64,000 nucleotides of DNA from NCBI GenBank assembly GCA_963747595.1, contig CAVVFO010000002.1, forward strand, positions 1,922,001-1,986,000, written 5' to 3'. Positions 39,717 through 50,045 of the stretch are shown here, one piece after another. This DNA is from Oleiagrimonas sp963747595. GTDB lineage: Bacteria; Pseudomonadota; Gammaproteobacteria; Xanthomonadales; Rhodanobacteraceae. Position 1 is the first letter of the stretch. The number at the start of each line of letters is the position of its first letter. Made by a program: the position numbers and the translations under genes. The notes under the pieces were generated by a model, which saw only the letters and a program-made list of their open reading frames with translations, was not told the origin of the DNA and made no database searches.

Positions 39717-41049
39717 CGGACTGCGCCCCTGCCTTCGCTGTCCGCATATGCCGACAGCACGTGGTCGTACAGGGCGCACTGCGCCTCCACCACGGGCTGC
39801 CAACCCAACCGCTCGGCAAAACGGCGCGTGGCGGCACGTTGCGGCATTTCGGCTTTGCAGCTGCCGCCATGCGGACACGATCGCGTCGGCGGTGCGCTGC
39901 TGCGGCAATCTCGCCTGCTTCCGGCACACTGATCAGCTCCGCTGACACTCTCAAAGGGTGCAGCCACCACCGGCGTGCCGCAGGCGAGTGATTCCAGCAC
40001 CACGTTGGGCATGCCTTCACGGCTCGATGCCAGCACCATCGCGTCGGCCGCATTGTAGTAGTCGCACAGCTTTGCGCATGCGGAACATTACCCAGAAACC
40101 GCACGCGCGCATCAACGCCCAGACGGTGGGCCAAATCCCGCAAGCCGCGCTTTCTCGGGACCGTCGCCCACAATCAGCAACGTGGCATCGGCCGTCTTCG
40201 CCAGCGCCGCAAGGGTAATGTGCACGCCTTTCAGTTCAACGAGGTTGCCCACGGCCAACCAGACCGGTCCTGCAAGATCGAGCCTGGCGCGAATGGCACT
40301 GCGATCCAGTGGCTGGAAGCGCTCCAGATCGACACCATTGCGCAGGGTCACGACATTGTCCGGACTCACACCCAAGGCCTGGACTTTATCCTTCAATGCG
40401 TCGGAAACGGTCACGACGGCGGCGGCACGTTCCGCCGCCCATCTGATTTGCCGCGCCGGCAGGCGATATCGCGCAATCACATTCACATCGCTGCCGCGCG
40501 CGGTGATCACCACCGGTTTGCCCATCGCTGCGCCGAGCCGTGCCGCGGCCACGCCATCGGGATAAAAGTAATGCGCATCGATCAGATCGAAGTCCGTCCC
40601 GTGGGCTTGCATGTTGCGCAGGACCGGCAGCAGCGCGCGGTACATCAGCAATGGTGCGATGTTCATGCCCAGTTTCGGGATCACCGGATACCGCGGATGC
40701 AGGATCCGGATGCCATGGCGCTCCTCATACTTGGGCACCCTGGCAAATGTCGCGTAGGCGCCGAAGCATCGATGCCGAAACGGAAACCATGGCACCGGCG
40801 CGACGACCGTCGCGGCAATCCGACCGGAATCCACGAGGTGCCGGAGCCGCTCTTCCACAAAGATGCCATGCCGCGGCCGCGCCGCATCCGGATAGAGGCT
40901 GGTGAAGACCAGCAGGCGAATCTTGCGCTGCATATCTGCCACGTACTTCGGCGTTGACTCCCGCGCCGGACGATATCGCTGTGGACTGCTTTTTCCGCCG
41001 AGGGCACGACGCCATCGGCAGCGACACGATTGACCGTCGCGGTCTTCAT
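39713..41049 (-). pseudogene. GT4-family glycosyltransferase, several frame breaks
   Basis: ATG 41049 overlaps the sulfotransferase stop. After a short leader the frame shifts near 40960 to MQRKIRLLVFTSLYPDAARP. Signatures: IDAHYFYPDGVAAARLGAAM, VVITARGSDVNVIARY, VVTLRNGVDLERFQPLD, LLIVGDGPEKARL, then after breaks near 40140 and 40070 AHRLGVDARVRFLGNVPHA, MVLASSREGMPNVVLESLAC and GTPVVAAPF, with another break near 39950. A later piece, RFAERLGWQPVVEAQCALYD, ends at 39713. It is an EpsD-like retaining transferase. If the breaks are real, the polymer backbone could not be finished by this enzyme. Confidence 0.76.
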
Positions 41050-42066
41050 GGCGCCACTTCCTTCAGCGCAGCCGGCGCTAGCCTGATCGGGCCGTCGTCA
41101 GGATAAAAGCGGGAAACAGAGCTGTTGCGCAAAATTCGCAGGATGCGTTCGATGACTTCCGGCGCCAGTTCCGAACGCCAGCGTTCCGCCGACTCCTGCG
41201 GGCTCTTGAAGACACTGTAGTAGTCCGTGTTGCGTCGCCTCGGTGCTTGCGCGCACAAATTTCTCGGTCTGCGGCTGCCAGTCGAGACCTGCGAACTCGA
41301 ACATCCGTTCGGGTCATTGCGAGGGGATCGGCGCAGACATCTTCATACCGCACAGTGAGCACATGCTCGCAGTCCGCGACATCGGCAAGAATCTTTTCCT
41401 GCATCAGCACCCAACGCCACGTCAGCCGTTCTTCCGGCGTGAGCTTTTCGATATCGGCCAGACTGAGCCCGTGTGCTTCCGCGGTCGGCGTCTCCAGCAG
41501 CATTTTCAGCAACCAGAGATCATCTGCGCTCGGGTGTCGGACCGCTGAACCGCCGCTTCGCTTCGCCGCGCAATACCGACGCTATATAGCCACACGGGTG
41601 ACGCATCAGGTGAATGGCGCGGGCATCCGGCAGCGCCTCGACGCATACACCGAGCCGTCCCAGCGACTCGATGGACTTCCAGACGAGACGTACCCGCTCA
41701 CAACCCGCAGCCGTTGGGCGATACAGGCAGGGAAAGTGCTCGGCGAATGCGACTCGCGGCCTTGGCGGCAACCACGCTGGCACGATAGGCGGCCAGTGCT
41801 GCGGCAGACTGGTAGCTCTTGGGAAACAGGGGCTGCTTGCCCACCACCTCGGGAGAGCGCAGCCTGCGGCAGCAGAGCGACAAACTGCTCCAGCTCATCG
41901 CGATATCCGGACGCATCTGTCCTTCTCGGGGAACAGCGGCATGGCTCAGCCGCCGCACGCTGTCCGGTTCATGGCGATACAGCGTGTCCGGATGGCTGTC
42001 GAACAGTTTGCCGACCCAAGTGGTGCCGGAGCGCGGCATCCCGAACAGCAGAATGCAGGGATTCAT
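41046..42066 (-). pseudogene. Sulfotransferase family protein, several frame breaks
   Basis: The start overlaps the amidotransferase stop by 4 bp (ATGA). CILLFGMPRSGTTWVGKLFD is the PAPS 5'-phosphosulfate loop; ARAIHLMRHPCGYIASVL is the 3'-phosphate-binding segment; SLADIEKLTPEERLTWRWVL, VLTVRYEDVCADPLAMT, FEFAGLDWQPQTEKFV and SAERWRSELAPEVIERILRI follow in changing frames, with the proper end at 41046. At least four indels. A second, different sulfotransferase ends this operon at 32563-33525, so the polymer may be sulfated at two positions. Confidence 0.76.
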
Positions 42067-44035
42067 GGCAGCGCACCGGCAGCCGAAACCGCGTCCATCG
42101 ATTCGGCCGAGACTGCTGCAGGTGCGGGCTGCTCCATGCGGCGCAGGAAAGCATCCAGCATCAGCAGGCTCCAGAGCGTCGCGCTGTGATCGCGCTGGCC
42201 TGCCGCATGTTGCCGCACCAGCCGATCAAGCATGGCCGGCTCAAAAAGCCCGCTTTCGGCAAGCGCCCCCGTCCAGCAATGCCTGTCTGAGCATGGCCTG
42301 CGAGTGGGCCGCGGAACCATGCTGCCAGCGGGCACACCGAAACCCATTTTGGCCCTGTAGAGCACATCGTGCGGCAAATCCGGCTCGAGCATTTTCTTGA
42401 AGACGAACTTGCCTGCGCCGCGATGCAGTTTCAGCTCCGGCGGCAAGCTGGACGCCCATTCGACCAGTCGATGATCGAGCAGCGGCACACGGACTTCCAG
42501 ACTGTGGGCCATGCTGGCGCGATCCACTTTGGTCAGGATGTCGCCAGGAAGCTAGGTCTTGAAATCAAGGTACTGTGCCAGCAGCAGCGGATGGTCCGTG
42601 GGCGCGCGTTTGGCCGCATGTTCGCGGAAGACGTTCAGAGCGGTGTAGCCCTGCAGTTCGCGTTTGAAGGCGGGGCTGTAAAGCTGCTGGCGCATCGCCG
42701 CCGATGTGGTGCTGACGCTGTGAAAATACGCCTCCACATCATCGCGGGCAAGCGCCTGAAAGCGTAGCTTTTCGCACGCAACGGGCGCGGTGCCCAATCG
42801 GCCTTTGGGTAGAGGCTCACCCAGCAAGCCGAACAGCGGCTTTCTCAACCCTGCAGGCAAGCGTGCTCGCAGACTGCTTTCCCACGCATGCATACGATAG
42901 CGCCGGTAGCCGGCGAAATTCTCGTCTCCACCATCGCCCGAGAGCGCCACGGTCACGTGCTTGCGTGCCAATTGGCATACGCGCCAGGTTGGCAACGCGG
43001 AGCTGTCCGCAAACGGTTCGTCGTAAATCCCGGCGAGCGTATCCAGCAGGTCGTAATCCCGCGAGCTGACGTGCTCTTCGAAATGTTCGTGTGCAGATGT
43101 CGAGCTACCTGCCGCGCATAGACGGTTTCATCAAAGGCACTGTCGTCAAAGCCGATGGAGCATGTATTGACCGGCTCATGCTTCAGCCGGCTCATGCTCG
43201 CCACCACTGCACTTGAGTCCACCCCGCCGGAGAGGAAGGCGCCGAGCGGCACGTCGGACACCATCTGGCTCGCGCACGGAATCATCGAGCAACCGGCGGA
43301 GTTCCGCACTGCACGCTTCGGGCAATTCCATTGTCTTGTCGACATCGAAAGGCAGATCCCAGTACTGCGCGGGAGTACCGAGCGGATTGCTCACCCGCAC
43401 GCCAACTCAGCCAATGGCCCGGCGGCAGCTTGAAGATGCCTTTGTAGATGCTTTTGGGATCGGGTACGTATCCAAGCGCGAGATAATCTTCGAGCGCTTG
43501 CGGATCGAATACTGCGCTCCACGTCGGGATGCGCCATCAGCCCCTTGAGTTCAGAGGCGAACACCATGTCGCCGGAGCGCGTGAATCCGTAATACAGCGG
43601 CTTGACGCCAATGTGATCGCGTACAAGAAAAATGCGCTCCGCACGCATATCCCATACCGCAAACGCGAACATGCCCCGCAGCCGTGGCAGGCACGCCTCG
43701 CCCCAATGCTGCCAGGCGCGCAGAAGCACTTCGGTATCGCTGTGGCTGGCGAATGTCGCGCCCTGCTGCTCCAATTCGGCTTTGAGCGATTGGAAGTTGT
43801 ACAGCTCGCCGTTGTAGACCAGCGCCAAACCGGCCGCTTCGTCCACCATCGGTTGTTGTCCATGGCACAGATCGATGATGGACAGGCGGCGATGGCCGAG
43901 ACCCACGCCCTCGCCGAGATACAGACCCGCCTCGTCCGGCCCACGATGCAGCTGCGCATCCCGCATGGCAACAAGAATCTTTTCACTCACCCTGTCGTAT
44001 CTGTTCGCCGACACGATGCCAGCCACTCCGCACAT
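42063..44035 (-). pseudogene. Exosortase A-associated amidotransferase (AsnB-like), frame breaks and one in-frame TAG
   Basis: Glutamine-dependent asparagine-synthase-type protein. MCGVAGIVSANRYDRVSEKI keeps the catalytic Cys2; HRGPDEAGLYLGEGVGLGHR and VYNGELYNFQSLKAELE complete the glutaminase domain. The synthetase domain has LGAFLSGGVDSSAVVASMS and VALSGDGGDENFAGYRRYRM. Several indels lie between 43470 and 42250. At 42552-42554 a TAG interrupts DFKT*LPGDILTKVDRASM, where relatives have Tyr. RBS AGGAAGG precedes ATG 44035. Known XrtA-locus family; thought to amidate a uronic acid or similar. It overlaps stp2 by 49 bp at its start as read. Confidence 0.8.
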
Positions 44036-45241
44036 GGTTCAATCCTTCCTGCTGTTCGGCCACATCGAGTCGCCGTGACGGCTTGCTCATGTTGATGATG
44101 GACATGGTTCAACAATTCATCGTAGAGCGACGTGTACGCTGACAGCATGGTTTGCAAACGGAACCGCGTCAGGACGCGCTCGTGCCCCGCCCTTCCATGC
44201 TGCACACGCAAGTCGCCATCCAGTACATAATTCGCCAGCGTTTGGGCCAGCGCATGGGGATCGCCGGCCGGCACCAGCGCGCCTGTCACGCCTGGAACCA
44301 CCAATTCCCCCACACCACCAACATCGGTGGCAACCACGGGCAATCGGGCCGCCATGGCCTCCAACACGGCGCCTGGCATGCCTTCGGCGATGGAGGAAAG
44401 CACAAAGACATCAAACTCCGCGAGCAGTGCCGCCACATCATTGCGTTTACCCAACAGTCGGATTTGTTGCGCAAGTCCGCTGCGTGCTATTTGCGTCTCC
44501 AGCACGCGACGCTGCGGAACCCTCGCCCACCACAACCAGGCGCAGGCGCTCACGCTCCGAAGGCAACGCCTCGCACAGATCGCGAAACGCCGTTATCAAT
44601 CCGGCGTGGTCCTTCACGGCATTCAACCGGCCGACTGTACCAATCAAAATGGCCCGAGGGGGCGCGAATGATCCCAGCAATGAGTGCGCACCTCGCTCTC
44701 CGGCTGGCGCGGTAAATGCCTTGATGTCAATACCGTTGGGGATGCACACCACCCGGGAAGGCGGTATGCCGACTTTCCTTGTCAGCCAGTTTTGCAGGTC
44801 CCGTGAAACAGTCAGGTAACGGTCAATGAATGGCAATAGCCAACGGCGCAGAAGTCGATATTTCCGGCTGTCGCCGTGCGGATCGGCGGCATCCCTACCA
44901 CGTTCTGCGTGGATGATGCACCTGACCCCTGCAAGCTTGGCGATGGGTGCCGCATCCAGGGCACCGGTGTTATAGGTGTGAACCAGATCGGGTTTCAGTT
45001 TCCGCAAAGCTCGCCACAGCCTGAAATAGCAAGGCCAGTCCTTGCCTGGCTTTTTGTTCAAGACCAGGCACTGCACATCGGCCGCCTCGATCTGGTTCCG
45101 AAGGTCGCCATACCCTTGCAGACAGACGATTGCATGACGGTAGCGTTGGTGAGTATGGTTGATCAGCGTCACAAGCACGCGTTCCATGCCGCCGGTGTCG
45201 AGGCGGTAGAGAACATGCGCGATCAGCGGCTTGTCGTTCAT
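43987..45241 (-). CDS. PEP-CTERM/exosortase-associated sugar transferase (stp2-like), one frame break
   Basis: GT4 transferase starting MNDKPLIAHVLYRLDTGGME, a typical opening of the stp2 family. Other signatures: DLVHTYNTGALDAAPIAKLA, CIIHAERGRDAADPHGDSRK, VVCIPNGIDIKAF and VGRLNAVKDHAGLITAF. The frame changes near 44525 inside LRLVVVGEG; homology resumes with RSGLAQQIRLLGKRNDVAAL, FVLSSIAEGMPGAVLEAMAA and PVVATDVGGVGELV. ATG overlaps the xrtA stop (ATGA). The C-terminal ~16 residues read into the amidotransferase start and may be wrong. Confidence 0.84.
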
Positions 45242-46800
45242 GGCTTGCTCCTTGTGCTGCCCCGCCGATCCCGCACATGCAATGGACCTGTCTCACGCAA
45301 TGCCTGCGCGAAAGCACGCAAATTCATCCGTGTTTGATCCCTGTCATCGTCGCCAATCGGCGACGACACCGCCCATACCGAAGATCGGGGTATATGCCCG
45401 CGCAGCACATCCCATGCCTGCAGCAACTTGGTCAACACCGGCGAACGCGAGCAATGGTGATTCACGCAATACCAGTACCACACCAGTCGTGAGCCTGCTG
45501 CACCACTGAGTCGCAGCTCCCCGACCGGCAGGCTTCGCCCCCCCGCCAGAGCGACGCGCCGATTCGCACTGCTTAAAACGTGCCAGTGCGCAGGATCGTA
45601 GACGTCGTTCCCATAGGTGATGAGGGTATGTCCGCGGCGCGGTTTGCCGGTATAGACGGCATGAAACAGCCCGACCGTATCACCGCCCGCGACTGACCGG
45701 TAGGACGCTTGTAACTGTCCTGCCGCTCCCTTGAACTCCGGCCTCCAACCATCGCTCGACGTTTGCGGACCTGACCAACCGGCAATCACCGGAGCGGTCA
45801 GGTGCATGGATTCCGGCGGCGCCGGTGAAGTGACCCCTGCGGCCAATACCGGCCCCGCGACCAACAGCACGGCGGCCACCAACCAGACCCCGGCACGCGC
45901 TCCGGGCGGCTTTGCGCCACTTGCAGCGGGCTGCTCACGCGCTACCAGGGGATCGCGAAAAAACCAGCCCGTCAACAACAGCAGCGCCAGCACCGTGCCG
46001 AAGAACTGCCAGCCGAAGATCATGTGATCCGTGCCGCTGGCGTATTTCAATCCCCAGGTGTCGCCGATCAGCACGGTGAAATACACCCTGAAGCCGTTGG
46101 CGATTATCGGCACGATGGCTGCCAGCGCCACGAATACCAGCCGCTTCCACCAGCGCTGGTACATCAGGTAGGCATACAGACAGCCGAGTGCGCTGCAGGC
46201 GATGAAGAATTTCACCCCGCTGCACGCATCCTCCACCATGTAGGTCGCGGAAGGTGTGAGGATCTCCCGGCCGTTGAGCAGCACCGGCGTGCCGGTCAGC
46301 TCCAACGCGCGTACCGCAAAGTTTGCGGTGAAGTCCTGCAGCGAACCGACCATCCCGTCGCCCCAGGGAACTGCGAAGACCATCAGGTAGCCCAGCGGGA
46401 ACGCCAATACCCACAGGGCACGCCAGCCCCAGAAGGCCAGTACCAGCGCCGGAAACAGGACCACGAATGCAACATGCTGTGCCAGATTGATATCGAGCAG
46501 GTTGCCTGCATACCAGACAAGCACCAGCAACGCGATCGCCGCCAGACCCCAAACACTTGGGGTTGGCTTATGCGCCTGTACCTGATGGCGCAAATTGAAC
46601 GCCGTCCACAGACTCAGGGGAAAGATCAAGAACGCGTATTGATACGTTCCATCGTGCGCCCAAGCCCACACCAGCGATTGCGCCGTCTGCCAATAGCAGA
46701 CCAGCAACACGAGGACCGCGACGCCGAACGCAGCCGCGGCCAAGCTCCAGCCGGATGCCCGCGAGAGCAGACCGGCCTTGGCCGCCATCACCCGACTCAT
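45238..46800 (-). CDS. xrtA: Exosortase A fused to EpsI domain
   Basis: Integral membrane transpeptidase-like protease, 520 aa. Residues 1-290 hold eight or so membrane segments with the exosortase triad: C193 in VEDACSGVKFF, R238 in NGFRVYF and H259 in GTDHMIFGWQFF. Residues about 310-520 form the EpsI domain (VIAGWSGPQTSSDGWRPEFK, VGLFHAVYTGKPRRGHTL, VWYWYCVNHHCSRSP). It recognises and cuts the PEP-CTERM tail, as on the protein at 858-1712. The fusion is the common XrtA form. ATG 46800 overlaps the stp1 stop. A much longer frame extends upstream, but the family start is MSRVMAAK. Confidence 0.95.
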   Translation of the reverse strand: MSRVMAAKAGLLSRASGWSLAAAAFGVAVLVLLVCYWQTAQSLVWAWAHDGTYQYAFLIFPLSLWTAFNLRHQVQAHKPTPSVWGLAAIALLVLVWYAGNLLDINLAQHVAFVVLFPALVLAFWGWRALWVLAFPLGYLMVFAVPWGDGMVGSLQDFTANFAVRALELTGTPVLLNGREILTPSATYMVEDACSGVKFFIACSALGCLYAYLMYQRWWKRLVFVALAAIVPIIANGFRVYFTVLIGDTWGLKYASGTDHMIFGWQFFGTVLALLLLTGWFFRDPLVAREQPAASGAKPPGARAGVWLVAAVLLVAGPVLAAGVTSPAPPESMHLTAPVIAGWSGPQTSSDGWRPEFKGAAGQLQASYRSVAGGDTVGLFHAVYTGKPRRGHTLITYGNDVYDPAHWHVLSSANRRVALAGGRSLPVGELRLSGAAGSRLVWYWYCVNHHCSRSPVLTKLLQAWDVLRGHIPRSSVWAVSSPIGDDDRDQTRMNLRAFAQALRETGPLHVRDRRGSTRSKP

Positions 46801-48047
46801 GAACACACCCGCACACCGGCCGTGCTCTGTGCACGTGCGGATGCCGCAACAGGGGGAGTGGGATGCAGCACGTTCTCGTAGATGTCGAGATTGCGACCCC
46901 AGCCATAGTGCGACAGCACCTTGGCACGGGCTGCCGCTACCCGCGCGACATGCGGCGCATCCAGCCAGCGCAACGCTTCCGCCGCCATGGCCTCGGGCGA
47001 CCTGCTGATGCAGCCCTGGCGACCTTCGAAGTCTTCGATGCCTTCCCAGGCTTCGGGCGTTGCCAGAAGCACTTTTTCCATGGCCATGGCTTCCAGCACC
47101 TTGTTCTGGATCCCCCGGGCAATGCGCAAAGGCGCCGCCACGGCATGCGCATGCGCCAGCCACGGCCGCACATCCTCTACGCGCCCCGTGACCGTAATAC
47201 CCTCAAGCTGGCCCAGCGCGCGGACCGCCGCTGTCGGGTTGCTGCCCACGATATAGAAGCGGGCATCCGTCCGCCGGGCGACAATCCGTGGCCAGACTTC
47301 CCGCGCGAACCATTGCGCTGCATGCACGTTGGCCTGGTAGTCCATGGCACCCACGAATACGATCGCCCGCTCGCCGGTCGGATAGGGATTGGGGGAGGTG
47401 CGCCGCGGGTCCCAATACCCGGCATCCACGCCATTGGGGATGCCGTGTACCTTGTTTGCCATTGCCGGCACCTGCTGGCGAAAAAATGCCGCTTCGGCTT
47501 CGGAGACAAACACGCTGGCATCGAATTGCGCGGCGATCGTGCGCTCGAACTCCGCCAGCCGGCGCGCTTCGCGGCCGTAAATCAGGCCCATCAAACCACG
47601 ATGGGTCTGCGCGTACTGGCGCCATTTGTCGGAGTCCGCATCCACGAAATCCATCACGCGCCGCAAGTGGGCGTGGGACATGACAAGCGGTGCCACGCCG
47701 GACGAATAGCACAGGACCAGATCGACCTCGCGCTCGGCCAGCAGCCGCTCCACCCAGCGCCGTAACATGCGATCACGATAGACCCCCACGGTGAGCGGTT
47801 CACCCCGCACCAGGGCCGCAAGCGCACGCAAGCGTGCAGACCAGGGTTTCAAGGGCCGCACACATGCCTCGGTGCACAAGGCCTCGACCTGGGCAAGGTA
47901 TTGCCAGTCGACTGGATCGTCCACGAACGTGCCGAGGTACACCCGATAGTGTTCCGCGAGCCGCCGCAATACATGATACGAGCGGATCTTGTCGCCCTTG
48001 TCGGGCGGCCAGGGCAGCCGGTGGCACAGGAACAATATCGATTGCAT
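46797..48047 (-). CDS. PEP-CTERM/exosortase-associated sugar transferase (stp1-like)
   Basis: 416-residue GT4 transferase. ILFLCHRLPWPPDKGDKIRS at the start, RVMDFVDADSDKWRQYAQ, FVSEAEAAFFRQQVPAM, HGIPNGVDAGYWDP, IVFVGAMDYQANVHAAQWFA and APLRIARGIQNKVLEAMAME are close to the stp1 family found with XrtA. Start ATG 48047 is chosen because the family opens MQSILFLCHR; a longer frame upstream is non-homologous. It lies 14 bp after the FemAB stop. Intact. Confidence 0.92.
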   Translation of the reverse strand: MQSILFLCHRLPWPPDKGDKIRSYHVLRRLAEHYRVYLGTFVDDPVDWQYLAQVEALCTEACVRPLKPWSARLRALAALVRGEPLTVGVYRDRMLRRWVERLLAEREVDLVLCYSSGVAPLVMSHAHLRRVMDFVDADSDKWRQYAQTHRGLMGLIYGREARRLAEFERTIAAQFDASVFVSEAEAAFFRQQVPAMANKVHGIPNGVDAGYWDPRRTSPNPYPTGERAIVFVGAMDYQANVHAAQWFAREVWPRIVARRTDARFYIVGSNPTAAVRALGQLEGITVTGRVEDVRPWLAHAHAVAAPLRIARGIQNKVLEAMAMEKVLLATPEAWEGIEDFEGRQGCISRSPEAMAAEALRWLDAPHVARVAAARAKVLSHYGWGRNLDIYENVLHPTPPVAASARAQSTAGVRVCS

Positions 48048-48061
48048 GGCGTTGACAGGCC

Positions 48062-49123
48062 CTACCCCAGATCCCGCGCGAGCCACGGACCGAGCGCGCA
48101 ACTCACCGGCAGCGGCAACTTCTGCCACGCCTTGATGAACAGGCTGTATTTGCGGTTGGTGGGACTGATGTTGGGCATCTCCTCGGCACGCACCAGATAA
48201 TAGGCATATGGCAGCGGCTCCGGCTCGAACCCCCATTGCTTCTTGAAATCATAGGACCCCGTGCCTTGCTTGCTGCGGCCAAAGTCGAACACCCGCGCGC
48301 CACGCTCCACCGCGCGCTGCATCAGCGCCCAGTACATGAAATCGTTGGCCGCGAGATCACGGGCACGCATCACGCTGCCCGCGTAATAGGAATGCACCTG
48401 ATCGCGAAAGTAGAAGCTCATGACAGTGGCCACCGGCTCCCCCTCGTGCGTAATCACGGTGATCTCCCAGCTGTCACCGAACGCCTGTTTGAGTTGCGCG
48501 TAGTACTTGCGCGGAAGAACAGGGGTGCCGAGGTTGCGTACGCTCTCGGCGTATACCCGGTAAAAGTCGTCGATACTGCCGTCATGGCGCGCCTGCAGAC
48601 CCGCAGCAATGCCCTTGCGAATCTTGTTGCGCCGCTTGGCCGAGAGCGCCTTCCAGTTTTCCTCGTGATCGGGCTGCAGCGTTTTGCTGAAGGTGACGTA
48701 CAGGTCCTTGATCGGCCAGTCGTCATGGCGCAGCTCGCGGTCCCGCAGCTCGAGATAATCGACCCGCAGATCGTCGGCCAATGCCGCCGCTGCGTCTGTA
48801 AGCCGTGCCTCGCTCTCCGCGTCACGCGCCACCACGCCTCCGTACACGCAGAACGGCGTGGAAATCAGCGCGTGGCCGAACAAACGGCTGCGGATTTCGG
48901 CGAGGGGCAGGATGCCGGTGATGGTGCCGTGTCGTTCCGTGTACAGGTAATGGCAGCGATGACCGAGCTCCTTCTCAATGATGCCGCGCCAGGCGGCGCG
49001 ATGGAAAAAGGTGGCATGTGGCGCAACTGCGACAAAGGCATCCCAGCGCCCCTCGTCGCCCTGCTGCAGACGCTTGATGGCGCACGGTTTGGCGGAATGC
49101 CCGTCATCCGCACGATCGAGCAT
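48062..49123 (-). CDS. FemAB-related PEP-CTERM system protein
   Basis: 353-residue acyltransferase of the GNAT/FemAB superfamily, XrtA-locus subfamily. The start at ATG 49123 follows a strong ribosome site GAGGAGGAATTC; an ATG at 49156 is upstream. FFHRAAWRGIIEKELGHRCH, SAKRRNKIRKGIAAGLQARH, PVATVMSFYFRDQVHSYYAG and FDFGRSKQGTGSYDFKKQWG are typical. FemAB proteins transfer aminoacyl groups from charged tRNA to an amine acceptor; here the acceptor may be an amino sugar or the PEP-CTERM anchor. Overlaps the deacetylase end by 20 bp. Confidence 0.93.
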   Translation of the reverse strand: MLDRADDGHSAKPCAIKRLQQGDEGRWDAFVAVAPHATFFHRAAWRGIIEKELGHRCHYLYTERHGTITGILPLAEIRSRLFGHALISTPFCVYGGVVARDAESEARLTDAAAALADDLRVDYLELRDRELRHDDWPIKDLYVTFSKTLQPDHEENWKALSAKRRNKIRKGIAAGLQARHDGSIDDFYRVYAESVRNLGTPVLPRKYYAQLKQAFGDSWEITVITHEGEPVATVMSFYFRDQVHSYYAGSVMRARDLAANDFMYWALMQRAVERGARVFDFGRSKQGTGSYDFKKQWGFEPEPLPYAYYLVRAEEMPNISPTNRKYSLFIKAWQKLPLPVSCALGPWLARDLG

Positions 49124-50045
49124 GCTGAATTCCTCCTCGGTGCGAATGTGACTCAAGGGACCGCAGCGTCACCACCGGGTAGTCGTGTCCAGGGGCAAGG
49201 AAGACCCGGTCCATGCGATTGAAACGGAAGTCGCGCACCAGCCGTTCGATACGGGGAGCGGTACGCGCCAGGTTCAGGTAGTGACGCACCCGGTTCTTCA
49301 GCGTCACGCCGGGCACCCGCGGCTGCTGTGGATCCACTTCCCACGGATGGAAATAGAACACCCCGGAGGACTTCTCCTGGCAGTTGACGCGAGCAAGGCC
49401 GCGTTTGAACAGCGCGTAGGGCAACAGACGGAAGTAGCCGCCGCCGCCACAAGGAAAGTTGCGTCCCCACAGCCGTGCCGTGGTGACCGGAATTTCGAGC
49501 ACCCCGGAACGCTCGGTAAAGAACGCGAATCGCGGTGCCGCCGGCATGCCGTACAGGTCATGCCGGATGGGTACGATGCTGGAACTGTACCGGTAACCGG
49601 CCTCCCGCAACTCCTCGTACGCCCATAACGTAGCCGGGCCGATGGAATAACTGGGTGCGCGGTAGCCGGACACCGCGGCGCCGCCGAGATCCTCCAGCAG
49701 GTGCTTGGTGCGCACGATACCCTGGCGAAACGCGGTACGGCTCATGTTGGTCAAGCGCTCGTGACCGAAACCGTGGCTTGCGACCTCATGACCGGCGGCG
49801 CCGATGTCGCGCACCAGCGCAGGGAAGCGTTCGGCCACCCAGCCAAGCACGAAAAAGGTGGCATGCACTCCGTGGCGCTCGAAAAGCCGCAGCACACGCC
49901 GCGTGTTGTCCTCGACGCGCACCGGCCAGCGTGACCAGTCTTCGCGCCGGATGCACTTTTCGAAGGCCGCCACCTGGAAATAGTCCTCCACATCCACCGT
50001 CATGGCGTTGATGATCGGCTCGGATCGGGGTGATACCGCGCTCAC
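49104..50045 (-). CDS. Polysaccharide deacetylase, PEP-CTERM locus subfamily
   Basis: 313-residue NodB-type deacetylase. INAMTVDVEDYFQVAAFEKC carries the first metal-ligand Asp, ASHGFGHERL the HxxxH site and YRAPSYSIGPATLWAYEEL the next conserved segment. It removes N-acetyl groups from amino sugars of the EPS. GTG start 50045 overlaps the ATPase stop (GTGA). The last residues (about 307-313) read into the FemAB gene. Intact, and unlike the deacetylase at 24.0 kb it has no membrane anchor. Confidence 0.93.
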   Translation of the reverse strand: MSAVSPRSEPIINAMTVDVEDYFQVAAFEKCIRREDWSRWPVRVEDNTRRVLRLFERHGVHATFFVLGWVAERFPALVRDIGAAGHEVASHGFGHERLTNMSRTAFRQGIVRTKHLLEDLGGAAVSGYRAPSYSIGPATLWAYEELREAGYRYSSSIVPIRHDLYGMPAAPRFAFFTERSGVLEIPVTTARLWGRNFPCGGGGYFRLLPYALFKRGLARVNCQEKSSGVFYFHPWEVDPQQPRVPGVTLKNRVRHYLNLARTAPRIERLVRDFRFNRMDRVFLAPGHDYPVVTLRSLESHSHRGGIQHARSCG

